Source: Thiococcus pfennigii
GTDB lineage: Bacteria; Pseudomonadota; Gammaproteobacteria; Chromatiales; Chromatiaceae
Assembly (NCBI RefSeq): GCF_016583835.1
Contig: NZ_NRRW01000003.1
Location: forward strand, 1 to 64,000
DNA length: 64,000 nt
Direction: 5' to 3'
Under the pieces are notes generated by a model, which saw nothing but the letters and a program-made list of their open reading frames with translations, did no database searches and was not told where the DNA came from. The position numbers and the translations under genes were made by a program. Below are positions 35,262 to 43,721 of this stretch, in pieces (the first letter of the stretch is position 1; the number at the start of each line of letters is the position of its first letter).

Positions 35262-36571
35262 CTTAGGAGCCGGCGCAGCTCGTCGTCGCCGAGCGCCGTC
35301 TCCTCGCGAGCGACTTCGAGCACCGTGCGGTCCTCGGCGAGTACGCGCCGGGCGATCGCCGCCGCCCTATCGTAGCCGATCACCGGGGCGAGCGCCGTCG
35401 CGAGCATCGCGTTGCGGGCAAGGCCCCGCGCGAGCCCCGCGCGATTGACCCGAAAACCCATGATCGCCTTCTCGCGCAGCGCCGTGCAGGCACCGCTGAG
35501 CAGCGCGATCTGCTCGAGCAGGTCGGCGCCGATCAGCGGCAGCATGGTGCAGAGCTGGAAGCGGCTATCCTGGGCCGCCAATGCGATCGCCGCATCGAGG
35601 CCGACGACCTGGACGCAGGCCATCGCCACGGCCTCCGGGATCACCGGATTGACCTTGCCGGGCATGATGCTGCTGCCGGCCTGGAGCGCCGGCAGCTCGA
35701 TCTCGGCCAGGCCCGCGGTCGGGCCGCTGGCCATCCAGCGCAGGTCGTTGGCGGCCTTGAGCAGTGCGAGCGCCAGGACCCGCAGCTGGCCGCTCAGCTC
35801 CACCGCCGTGTCCTGACTTGCGATCGCTGCCCGAAAATCCGGGGCCGGTGCGAAGTCGAGGCCGGTGCGCCGCGACAACTCGTCGGCGAAGGCCTCGGCG
35901 AAGCGCGGGTCGGTGTTGAGGCCGGTGCCAACGGCGGTGCCGCCCTGTGCGATGCGCCGCAGTCGCGCACCGGCATCGACGAGGCGCGCCCGGCAGGCGC
36001 GCACCTGCGCCGCCCACCCGCCGAGCTCCTGGCCGAGGGTCAGCGGCACCGCATCCATCAGGTGGGTTCGCCCGGTCTTGACGATGTCGGCCGTCTCGGC
36101 CGCCCGCCGCTCGATCGCCTCGGCCAGGGCATCCAGCTCGGCGTCGAGCCCGACCAGCGCCAGCGCGGCGCTCAGGTGAATCGCGGTCGGGATGACATCG
36201 TTGCTGCTCTGGCCGCGATTGACCTGGTCGTTCGGATGCACCGGCTCGCCGAGCGCGCGGCCGGCGAGGGTCGCGATCACCTCGTTGGCGTTCATGTTCG
36301 TCGAGGTGCCGGAACCGGTCTGATAGACGTCGACCGGGAACTGCCCGTCCAGCTCGCCGGCAGCGACCCGCTCGGCGGCCTCGGCAATCGCCGCGGCCGT
36401 CGCCGACGGCAGCGCGCCGAGGGCACCATTGACCCGCGCCGCGCAGGCCTTGATCAGCCCCAGGGCATGGATGAAGGACGGCGGCATCGGCCGGCCGCCG
36501 ATCGCGAAGTTCTCGATCGCGCGTCGCGTCTGCTCGCCGTAGAGGGGCGCCTCCCCGGGCTCATCGTGCAT
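35240..36571 (-). CDS. Fumarase/aspartase superfamily lyase (class II fumarase-like)
   Basis: This 443-residue enzyme is of the homotetrameric fumarase/aspartase fold. The signature loop GSSIMPGKVN (about 298-307) and the substrate-binding SSNDVIPTA region (about 122-130) are intact. After the signature it reads PVIPEAV, which is closer to aspartase than to E. coli FumC (PTQCEA), so fumarate hydration and aspartate deamination are both possible. The last seven residues (RKGSEPF) are encoded by the right arm of the adjacent REP element, so the original C-terminus has been replaced. It is 19 bases downstream of the aldehyde dehydrogenase gene. Confidence 0.78.
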   Translation of the reverse strand: MHDEPGEAPLYGEQTRRAIENFAIGGRPMPPSFIHALGLIKACAARVNGALGALPSATAAAIAEAAERVAAGELDGQFPVDVYQTGSGTSTNMNANEVIATLAGRALGEPVHPNDQVNRGQSSNDVIPTAIHLSAALALVGLDAELDALAEAIERRAAETADIVKTGRTHLMDAVPLTLGQELGGWAAQVRACRARLVDAGARLRRIAQGGTAVGTGLNTDPRFAEAFADELSRRTGLDFAPAPDFRAAIASQDTAVELSGQLRVLALALLKAANDLRWMASGPTAGLAEIELPALQAGSSIMPGKVNPVIPEAVAMACVQVVGLDAAIALAAQDSRFQLCTMLPLIGADLLEQIALLSGACTALREKAIMGFRVNRAGLARGLARNAMLATALAPVIGYDRAAAIARRVLAEDRTVLEVAREETALGDDELRRLLRKGSEPF

Positions 36572-36590
36572 CGTCGCATCTCCGTCGCCG

Positions 36591-37964
36591 CTAGCCGACC
36601 CACAGGGTCTTGGCGTTTACGAACTCGCGGATCCCGAGTTCGCCGAGCTCGCGGCCATAGCCCGAGTCCTTGATGCCGCCGAACGGCAGTCGCGGGTCGC
36701 TTTTGACGATGCCGTTGACGAAGGCGGCACCGCAGGCCATGCGCCGGGCGAAGGCCTCACCGCGCCTCGGGTCGGCGGTCCAGACGCTGCCGCCAAGCCC
36801 GTAGCGGCTGTCGTTGGCGATGCGGAGCGCCTCGGCCTCGTCGGCGGCACGGATGACGGCCGCGACCGGCCCGAAGAGCTCGTCCTCGTAGGCCGGCATC
36901 CCGGGCGCGACCCGATCGAGCAGGGTCGCGGCATAGAACCAGCCGGGGCCCTCGAGCGGACGGCCGCCCGCCAGGCAGCGCGCCCCGGCGCGCAGGCTCG
37001 CGCGAACCTGCTCGTCGAGTTGCTCGCGCAGATCGGCGCGGGCGAGGGGCGCGAGCGTGGTCGCCGGATCGAGCGGATCGCCCGGCCTCAAGGCCTCGAT
37101 CGCCGGACGCAGCCGGGCGACGACGTCGTCGGCGCGAGCGGCGACGACGATGAAGCGCTTGGCCGCAATGCAGCTCTGCCCGGCATTGATGAAGCGTCCG
37201 CGTACGGCGGACTCGACGACGGCATCGAGGTCGGCATCCTCGAGGACGACGAAGGCGTCGGAGCCGCCGAGCTCCAGCACCGTCTTCTTCAAGTGCTCGC
37301 CGGCTGAGCGCGCGACCCGACGGCCGGCGGCCTCGCTGCCGGTCAGGCTGACGGCGCGGATGCGCGGATCGGCGACGAGCGCCTCGGCCCGCGCGGCGTC
37401 GATCAGGAGGGTAGCGAAGACCCCGACGGGCAGGCCGGCCTCGGCAAAGACCTCGGCAATCGTCAAGGCGCAGCGCGGCACGTTCGAGGCGTGCTTGAGG
37501 AGCACCGTGTTGCCGGCCGCGAGCGCCGGCGCGGCGCAGCGGAAGACCTGCCAGAACGGGAAGTTCCAGGGCATCACGGCGAGGACGAGGCCGAGCGGCT
37601 GAAAGACGACGAGGCTGCGCCCGGCATCGGAGTCGACCGGTACATCGGCCAGGAACCGCTCGGCGTGCTCGGCGTAGTAATCGCAGACGAGCGCGCACTT
37701 GTCGATCTCGGCCTCGGCCTCGCCGATCAGCTTGCCCATCTCCCGTGTGATCACCCGCGCCAGCTCCTCGCGACGGGCGCGCAGCCGCTCGGCGACGGCC
37801 GAAAGAAACGCGGCGCGCTCGGCGACCGGCCGGGCCGCCCAGGGGCCGGCGACGGCGGCCGCGGCGGCGACCGCCCGCGCGACGTCCGTCTCGTCGTGCC
37901 GGGCGATGGTCTCCAGGATCCCGCCGTCGCACGGATTGATCGATTGCAGCGCCATGGTCGTCAT
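36591..37964 (-). CDS. NAD(P)-dependent aldehyde dehydrogenase, succinate-semialdehyde type
   Basis: This 457-residue ALDH has PWNFPFWQVFR near residue 137, the catalytic Glu in LELGGSD (about 232) and the nucleophile Cys in NAGQSCIAAKR (about 264). The C-terminal block LPFGGIKDSGYGRE is also present. Length and these motifs fit the short succinate-semialdehyde dehydrogenase group. The upstream unknown gene overlaps its start by four bases, and the lyase gene follows 19 bases later. The three could feed C4 acids: semialdehyde to succinate, then fumarate interconversion. Confidence 0.85.
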   Translation of the reverse strand: MTTMALQSINPCDGGILETIARHDETDVARAVAAAAAVAGPWAARPVAERAAFLSAVAERLRARREELARVITREMGKLIGEAEAEIDKCALVCDYYAEHAERFLADVPVDSDAGRSLVVFQPLGLVLAVMPWNFPFWQVFRCAAPALAAGNTVLLKHASNVPRCALTIAEVFAEAGLPVGVFATLLIDAARAEALVADPRIRAVSLTGSEAAGRRVARSAGEHLKKTVLELGGSDAFVVLEDADLDAVVESAVRGRFINAGQSCIAAKRFIVVAARADDVVARLRPAIEALRPGDPLDPATTLAPLARADLREQLDEQVRASLRAGARCLAGGRPLEGPGWFYAATLLDRVAPGMPAYEDELFGPVAAVIRAADEAEALRIANDSRYGLGGSVWTADPRRGEAFARRMACGAAFVNGIVKSDPRLPFGGIKDSGYGRELGELGIREFVNAKTLWVG

Positions 37965-38479
37965 CCCTCCCCATCGCCGTCCCGTGCCCCGGCGGCAGCC
38001 TGCGCGGTCAGGTCGCGTGCCCAGTCGGGCAGGCGCTCGCGCACCCGGAGCGCGACGTTCTGGTCATGGCTCGCCAACCACTCCTCGAGCGCCGCCGCAC
38101 CCTCGTCCAGCACCCCGCAGACCGCCGGTGCGCGCGTGAGCGCCGGCAGATCGGCGAGCAGGTCGAGGAGCATCCCGCGGGCGATGCCGTGGCGTTCGAA
38201 CAGGTCGGCGAGGCCCGCGAGTAGCGCCTCGTCGGGGAGTGGGCCGGCGCGGCGAAAGCGTCGTGCGGCCCCGAGCAGGAAGAGTTCGAGGCCGAGCCGC
38301 GCCCCGGGCTCGCTCGGATGCTCGGGCAACGCCGCTAGGCACGCGGCGACGAACGGCTCGAAGGCCGCAAGGGGCCGCGGAACACCGGCCCTGCGGGGCA
38401 GGAAGGCAGTATGCCTCTCGCCCTGCGAATCGACCACGAGGGGACGGCCATCGGGGGCCTGCTGCCAGATCTCAGTCAT
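37961..38479 (-). CDS. Unknown protein coupled to the aldehyde dehydrogenase gene
   Basis: This 172-residue, soluble, Leu/Ala/Arg-rich protein is probably all-helical. The N-terminus MTEIWQQAPDGRPLVVDSQGERHTAFLP looks like a beta strand pair; the rest has no recognised motif. Its stop overlaps the aldehyde dehydrogenase start (ATGA), so the proteins are made together and may function together. I do not recognise a family. Confidence 0.6.
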   Translation of the reverse strand: MTEIWQQAPDGRPLVVDSQGERHTAFLPRRAGVPRPLAAFEPFVAACLAALPEHPSEPGARLGLELFLLGAARRFRRAGPLPDEALLAGLADLFERHGIARGMLLDLLADLPALTRAPAVCGVLDEGAAALEEWLASHDQNVALRVRERLPDWARDLTAQAAAGARDGDGEG

Positions 38480-38674
38480 TGCCGCGACTCTCGAATCTCG
38501 TGTAGTGAACGACGGACCGCATGCCGGTCAGCTAGGCCGGCCTTGTCCTTGACTCCGGGCAAGAGCCACCTGCTCCTCTCGACACGATCCCGGTCCTAGC
38601 CGCGCCCAAGGCCGACCGCGCCGGTCCATGATCGGGCGATGGCGCCCGCAGGCCGCAACTTCAATAGGCACGTC

Positions 38675-38734
38675 AAAACGGGGTCAGAGCCGTTTTTCTA
38701 GAATCCGGCTTAAAAAGGGGTCTGACCCCTTTTT
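38675..38734. repeat. REP-like pair of palindromes, GGGGTCAGAGCC family
   Basis: The first unit (38675-38696) is AAAACGG...CCGTTTT around GGGGTCAGAG. The second (38712-38734) is an 11-bp perfect palindrome, AAAAAGGGGTC with GACCCCTTTTT around one base. Both share the GGGGTC(A/T)GA core with the element at 35149. Hairpins this strong followed by T-runs on either strand may also end transcription from the flanking genes. Confidence 0.75.
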
Positions 38735-38809
38735 GAAGAGTTGAATTTTGCGATGGGCGCTCCACCCTGCGACGAGGGCCGGCGTGGGCCGGTCAGGAGA
38801 TCACCGAAG

Positions 38810-39253
38810 ATGAGCGAATCGATCAGCGACCTCGACATGGAACTCGCGAGCGGCATCGCCGCGTTCGAGTCCAAACAATTCTCGCGGGCCGCCGGCCTGC
38901 TCTCGCCGCTCGCCGAGGCTGGCCACCCGGAGGCCCAGTACCGGGTCGCGATCATGGCCCAGAATGGCCTCGGGATGCACCCCAATGCCCTACTCGCCTA
39001 CAAGTACATGAAGGCCGCCGCCAAGGCCGGCCTCGCTGTCGCCCAGCACGGTCTGGGCTTCATGTACATGGAGGGCGAGTGCACCGAGAAGGATGCGACC
39101 AAGGCCGTCGAGTGGTTGACCAAGGCCGCCGAGCAGGGCCTCGCAGGCTCGCAGACGATGCTCGCGATCATGTACGAGGAGGGCCGCGGGGTCGCCAAGG
39201 ACCTCGAAGAGGCCCGCAAGTGGTACCGGCTGGCCGGCTTCGACGAACGCTGA
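38810..39253 (+). CDS. Sel1-repeat protein
   Basis: This 147-residue protein has three to four Sel1-like (TPR-type) repeats, recognisable as AGHPEAQYRVAIMAQNGLG, AQHGLGFMYMEGECTEKD and SQTMLAIMYEEGRGVAKD. It has no signal peptide and is likely a cytoplasmic adaptor. The ATG at 38810 is chosen because the upstream frame runs into the REP element. Partner unknown. Confidence 0.78.
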   Translation: MSESISDLDMELASGIAAFESKQFSRAAGLLSPLAEAGHPEAQYRVAIMAQNGLGMHPNALLAYKYMKAAAKAGLAVAQHGLGFMYMEGECTEKDATKAVEWLTKAAEQGLAGSQTMLAIMYEEGRGVAKDLEEARKWYRLAGFDER

Positions 39254-39437
39254 GACGACCCCCGGCCGCGGCGCGAGGCGTCGAGGCGGGGTCGCGACGC
39301 GGCGTAGCTCCTGGTAATGTAGACTCGTCGTGGTCGCCCGGCGCGCGATAGGCCCCGGCGCGCCCGAGGGCGGGCTGCCGTGCCTTCGACGATTGCCTGC
39401 GGAGACTCCCCGCCAGACAGGCCACGCCAGGAGCCTC

Positions 39438-40541
39438 ATGCCGATCCGGATCGACCCCCTCCACCGCCAGCCTTGGATCCTCTTCGTCGCCGTCCTCGCT
39501 GCGTTCGGTCCGGCCCGCGCGGCCGCGCCCGCACAGGGCGCCCCCGTCGCGGTCGGGCGCGCCGACCAGACGGCGATCGTCCGTGAGGTGACCGTGACCG
39601 GCACCGTGACCTCGCCGCGCACGGCCGCCCTGTCGACCCAGGTGGCCGGCATGGTGACGCGTCTGACCGTCGACGCCGGCGATCGGGTCGCCCGCGGCGA
39701 TCTCCTCGTCGAACTCGATCGCGAGGTCGCCGCCTTCACGCTCGCGACGGTCCAGGCCGAGACCGAGCGGGCGACCGCGGCCCTCGCCGATGCCCAGCGG
39801 CGCCTTGGCGAGGCGCGCGCACTGGTCGGCGACGGCGGCTTCTCGCAGAGCGAGGTCGAGACGCTGGCCGCCGAGGTCACGATGGCCCAGGCGGCACTGA
39901 CGGCCGCCGAGGCCGAGGCGCACCGCCAGGCAGCGGTCGTGGCCCGCTATCGGGTCACGGCCCCCTTCGCCGGGGTCGTCGCCGAGCGCGTCGCCGAGCT
40001 CGGCGAATGGATCACGCCCGGCACGCGGGTGCTGGAACTGGTCGCCATCGATGGGCTGCGCTTCGATTTTCGGGTCCCCCAAGAGCTGTATCCGCTGCTC
40101 GGGGAGGCCACGCCGGTGACCGTGTGGCTCGATGCACTGCCGGGGCAACCGTTCGTCGGGCGGGTCCAGGCCATCGTCCCGGTCAGCGACCCCCGGGCCC
40201 GGACCTTCCTGCTGCGCGTCCTGCCCGCCGAGGCCCTGCAAGCGGCCATCACCCCTGGGATGTCCGCGCACGCGACGCTGCGCATCGACACGGGTCGGCG
40301 CGGCGTCGTCGTGCCGCGCGATGCCCTGCTGCGCTACCCGGACGGACGGGTCTCGGTCTGGCGCCTCGATCGTTCGGGCGAGGCCCCTCGGGTACGCGAA
40401 CAGCGGGTGACGCCGGGCCTCGCGTTCGGCGAGCGGATCGAGATCCGCGAAGGCCTCGAGGCCGACGCACCGGTCATCGTCGAGGGCAACGAGGCCCTGC
40501 AGGACGGCCAGGTCGTGCGCGTGCGCGACTCGGCCCGCTGA
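39438..40541 (+). CDS. RND efflux periplasmic adaptor (membrane fusion protein)
   Basis: This 367-residue protein has a signal peptide (about 1-29) and the HlyD/AcrA order of domains: lipoyl half-motif (VAGMVTRLTVDAGDRVARGDLLVELD), a coiled-coil hairpin (about 95-150) and the second lipoyl half with the beta-barrel (YRVTAPFAGVVAERVAELGEWI). It links an inner-membrane RND pump to an outer-membrane channel. The start has CAGGAG a few bases upstream. It is 12 bases before the pump gene. No outer-membrane factor gene is in the window. Confidence 0.85.
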   Translation: MPIRIDPLHRQPWILFVAVLAAFGPARAAAPAQGAPVAVGRADQTAIVREVTVTGTVTSPRTAALSTQVAGMVTRLTVDAGDRVARGDLLVELDREVAAFTLATVQAETERATAALADAQRRLGEARALVGDGGFSQSEVETLAAEVTMAQAALTAAEAEAHRQAAVVARYRVTAPFAGVVAERVAELGEWITPGTRVLELVAIDGLRFDFRVPQELYPLLGEATPVTVWLDALPGQPFVGRVQAIVPVSDPRARTFLLRVLPAEALQAAITPGMSAHATLRIDTGRRGVVVPRDALLRYPDGRVSVWRLDRSGEAPRVREQRVTPGLAFGERIEIREGLEADAPVIVEGNEALQDGQVVRVRDSAR

Positions 40542-40553
40542 GGGCGCCCCGTC

Positions 40554-43500
40554 ATGTTCGAGGCGATCATCCGCCGTGGCGTCCTGATGAGCGTGATCGT
40601 CCTCATCATCGCCGTCCTCGGCATCCTCGCCGCGCTACGCATCCCGGTGCAGATGATCCCCGACCTCGAGGTGCGCACCGTCACCGTGCGCACGGCCTGG
40701 CCGGGCGCGACGCCGCAGGACGTCGAGAAGGAGATCCTGATCGAGCAGGAGGAATACCTGCGCACGATTCCCAACCTGCGCCGCCTCGTCGCGACCGCCT
40801 CGAGCGGCCGCGCCGAGATCGAGCTGGAATTCCCGTTCGGCGTCGACATCACCGAAACCCTGATCCGCGTCAACAACGCGCTGAATCAGGTGCCCGCCTA
40901 CCCGGTCGCCGTCGACGAACCACGCGTCTACGCGACCTCCTTCTCGCAGCACTCGTTCATGTATTTTCGGGTCACGCCACTGCCCGGCAATCCGCGCGGA
41001 CTCGACATGGACATGATGCGCGACTTCATCGAGGACGAGGTCCGCACGCGCATGTCGAGCGTCGCCGACGTCTCGCAGATCGGGGTCTGGGGCGGCGCCG
41101 AGCGACAGGTGCGCATCCTCATCGACCCGCGACGCCTCGCCCAGCGCGATCTGACGATCGCCGACGTGCGCGACGCGGTGCGGGCGCGCAACCAGGACGT
41201 CTCCGCCGGCGAGGTCGAGAGCGGCAAGCGGCGCTACCTGCTCCGCACGGTCGGGCGCTTCGACGAGATCGACGCCCTCGGGGATCTGATCCTGGCGCGG
41301 CGCGGCGACACCCTGATTCGCCTGCGCGACGTTGCCGAGATCGTCCTCGATCACTTCGAGATCCGCGCCCACTCCTACGTCGACGGCGCGCCGGTGATCA
41401 ACCTCTCGGTGCGCCGCGAGACCGGCTCGAACGTCATCGAGATCAAGCGGGCGATGATGGCGGCGGTCGCCGAGATCAACGACGAGATCCTGCGCCCGGC
41501 CGGTATGGAGATGGCGCTCACCTCGGACGATGTACGCTACGTCGAGGCCTCGGTCGCCAACGTCTGGCAGAATCTGGCGATCGGCATGCTCCTGGCGACG
41601 CTCGTCATGTACGCCTTCCTGCGCTCGTGGCGGGCGACCCTGGTCGGCACCCTGGGCGTGCCGATCTGCACGATCGCCGCCTTCCTCGGCCTGCTCCTGA
41701 CCGGGCGCACGATCAACGTGATCTCGCTGGCCGGGATCGCCTTCGCGATCGGCATGACGCTCGACAACAGCATCGTCGTGCTCGAGAGCATCGAGATCGA
41801 GCGGCGTCGCGGCCTGGACCGCTTCCGCGCCGCCGTCGCCGGGGTGCGGCGGGTCTGGCCGGCGGTGCTCGCCTCGACCCTGACGACGGTGCTGGTCTTC
41901 GCCCCGGTGGTCTTCATCCAGGAGGAGGCCGGACAGCTCTACTCGGACGTCGCGATCGCGATCTCCTCGGCGATCCTGATCTCGATGCTGGTCGCCATCA
42001 CGGTCGTGCCGACCGCGAGCGCGCGCCTCGCGTTCCACGCCGGCGAGGTCGGCGGCTGGGGCCTGGGCCGACGCGTCCTCGCGGGGGTCGACTGGTTGAT
42101 CGACGGCGCCCAGCGGCGCGCGGCGACCATCGTCGTCGCCGTGCTCGCGAGCCTCGCCGTCATCGGGTGGCTGACCCCGTCCGCCGAGTACCTGCCCGAG
42201 GGCGAAGAGGCCAAGACCTTCGCCCGCATGAATGCACCGGCAGGGTATAACCTGGAGCGGATGAGCGAGATCGGCGCCGAGCTGCAACGCGACCTGCTGC
42301 CGCATGTCGACGCCGACCCGGAGGCCTATGCCCGAGGCGAAGCACCCGTGCCGGCGCTACGCTATCTCAACATGCGCATCGAGCCCGAGGGCATCCGCCT
42401 CATCGCCGAGCCCGTCGATCCAGGCCAGATCGACGCGCTGATGACGACCCTGCGCCGGCTCTACGAGGCCTACCCGGGGATGCGCGCCTTCGTCTCGCGC
42501 GGCTCGATCATCACCAGCAACGAGGGCGGCACGCGTAGCATCAACCTCGATATCTCGGGACCGCGCCTGGAGACCATCTACGGGGTCGCGCTCGCCGCCT
42601 ATCGGCGCGCCGGGGAGGTCTTCGACCGGCCACGTATCCAGTCCGACCCGCCGACCCTCTCGCTGGCCCAACCGCTGATCGAGGTCCACCCCGACTGGGA
42701 GCGGGCCAGCGAACTGGGGATGACCGCCGGCGACCTCGGGTACACGGTCGCTGCCCTCACCGACGGGGCCTTCGTCGACGAGTTCTTCCTCGCCGACGAC
42801 AAGATCGACATCTACCTCTTCAGCACCGCCGGATCGGCCGCCGAGGTCGGCGACATCGCGACCCTGCCGATCTACACCCGGACCGAGGCCGTGCTGCCGC
42901 TCGCGGCCATCGCTGACATCGTCGAGACCGTCGACACTAGCCTCATCCGCCGCGTCAACGGCAATCGCACCGTGACCCTGAACATCATCCCGCCGGCGGA
43001 CGTCGCGTTGGAGCGCGGCGTCGAGATCGTCCAACGCGATGTCCTCGGACACCTGCGCCAGGCCGGGGAGATCCCCTCGGACGTCTCCATCGACCTCTCG
43101 GGCGCGAGCGACCAGCTCGAGGCGACGCGCGCCTCGCTGAGCGGCAATTTCGTCGTCGCCCTGATCATCGTCTATCTGGTCATGACGGCGATCTTCACCC
43201 ACTGGGGATACCCGCTGCTCATCATGACGACGATCCCGCTCGGCATCGCCGGGGGTATCGTCGGGCTCTGGCTGCTCAATCTGGTCGGCGGTCTGCTGCC
43301 GCGCCTCGGCCTGGAGGCGATCCACCAGCCGTTCGACATGATCTCGATGCTGGGCTTCCTGATCCTGATGGGCACGGTCGTCAACAACCCGATCCTGATC
43401 GTCCACCGGGCGATCGACAATGTCCGTGCGGTCGGTCTCGGCGCCGTCGCCGCGGTGCGCGAGGCGGTCGAGGCGCGCCTGCGACCGATCGCGATGTCGA

Positions 43501-43721
43501 CGATCACGACGATCGCCGGCCTCTCCCCGCTCGTCTTCATCCCCGGGGCCGGGACCGAACTGTACCGGGGGGTCGGCGCGATCGTACTCTTCGGCATCCT
43601 GGGCGCCGCCGCCGTGACCCTGACGATGCTGCCGGCCCTGACCGTCTTCGTCCTCCAGCTCAGCGAACGGCGCGCCCGGGCCGCTCGGGACGGGCAGCCT
43701 TTAGGGGAATCCGGGACCTAG
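40554..43721 (+). CDS. RND-family efflux pump, AcrB-like
   Basis: This 1055-residue inner-membrane pump has 12 helices and two large periplasmic loops, each after helices 1 and 7. Helix 4 carries GMTLDNSIVVLES, where the first Asp of the proton relay is kept and the second position is Asn, as in many HAE/HME relatives. It exports drugs, metals or lipids with the preceding adaptor. Its TAG stop (43719-43721) lies in the CTAG sequence that flanks the adjacent insertion element, yet the protein is full length. Confidence 0.87.
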   Translation: MFEAIIRRGVLMSVIVLIIAVLGILAALRIPVQMIPDLEVRTVTVRTAWPGATPQDVEKEILIEQEEYLRTIPNLRRLVATASSGRAEIELEFPFGVDITETLIRVNNALNQVPAYPVAVDEPRVYATSFSQHSFMYFRVTPLPGNPRGLDMDMMRDFIEDEVRTRMSSVADVSQIGVWGGAERQVRILIDPRRLAQRDLTIADVRDAVRARNQDVSAGEVESGKRRYLLRTVGRFDEIDALGDLILARRGDTLIRLRDVAEIVLDHFEIRAHSYVDGAPVINLSVRRETGSNVIEIKRAMMAAVAEINDEILRPAGMEMALTSDDVRYVEASVANVWQNLAIGMLLATLVMYAFLRSWRATLVGTLGVPICTIAAFLGLLLTGRTINVISLAGIAFAIGMTLDNSIVVLESIEIERRRGLDRFRAAVAGVRRVWPAVLASTLTTVLVFAPVVFIQEEAGQLYSDVAIAISSAILISMLVAITVVPTASARLAFHAGEVGGWGLGRRVLAGVDWLIDGAQRRAATIVVAVLASLAVIGWLTPSAEYLPEGEEAKTFARMNAPAGYNLERMSEIGAELQRDLLPHVDADPEAYARGEAPVPALRYLNMRIEPEGIRLIAEPVDPGQIDALMTTLRRLYEAYPGMRAFVSRGSIITSNEGGTRSINLDISGPRLETIYGVALAAYRRAGEVFDRPRIQSDPPTLSLAQPLIEVHPDWERASELGMTAGDLGYTVAALTDGAFVDEFFLADDKIDIYLFSTAGSAAEVGDIATLPIYTRTEAVLPLAAIADIVETVDTSLIRRVNGNRTVTLNIIPPADVALERGVEIVQRDVLGHLRQAGEIPSDVSIDLSGASDQLEATRASLSGNFVVALIIVYLVMTAIFTHWGYPLLIMTTIPLGIAGGIVGLWLLNLVGGLLPRLGLEAIHQPFDMISMLGFLILMGTVVNNPILIVHRAIDNVRAVGLGAVAAVREAVEARLRPIAMSTITTIAGLSPLVFIPGAGTELYRGVGAIVLFGILGAAAVTLTMLPALTVFVLQLSERRARAARDGQPLGESGT

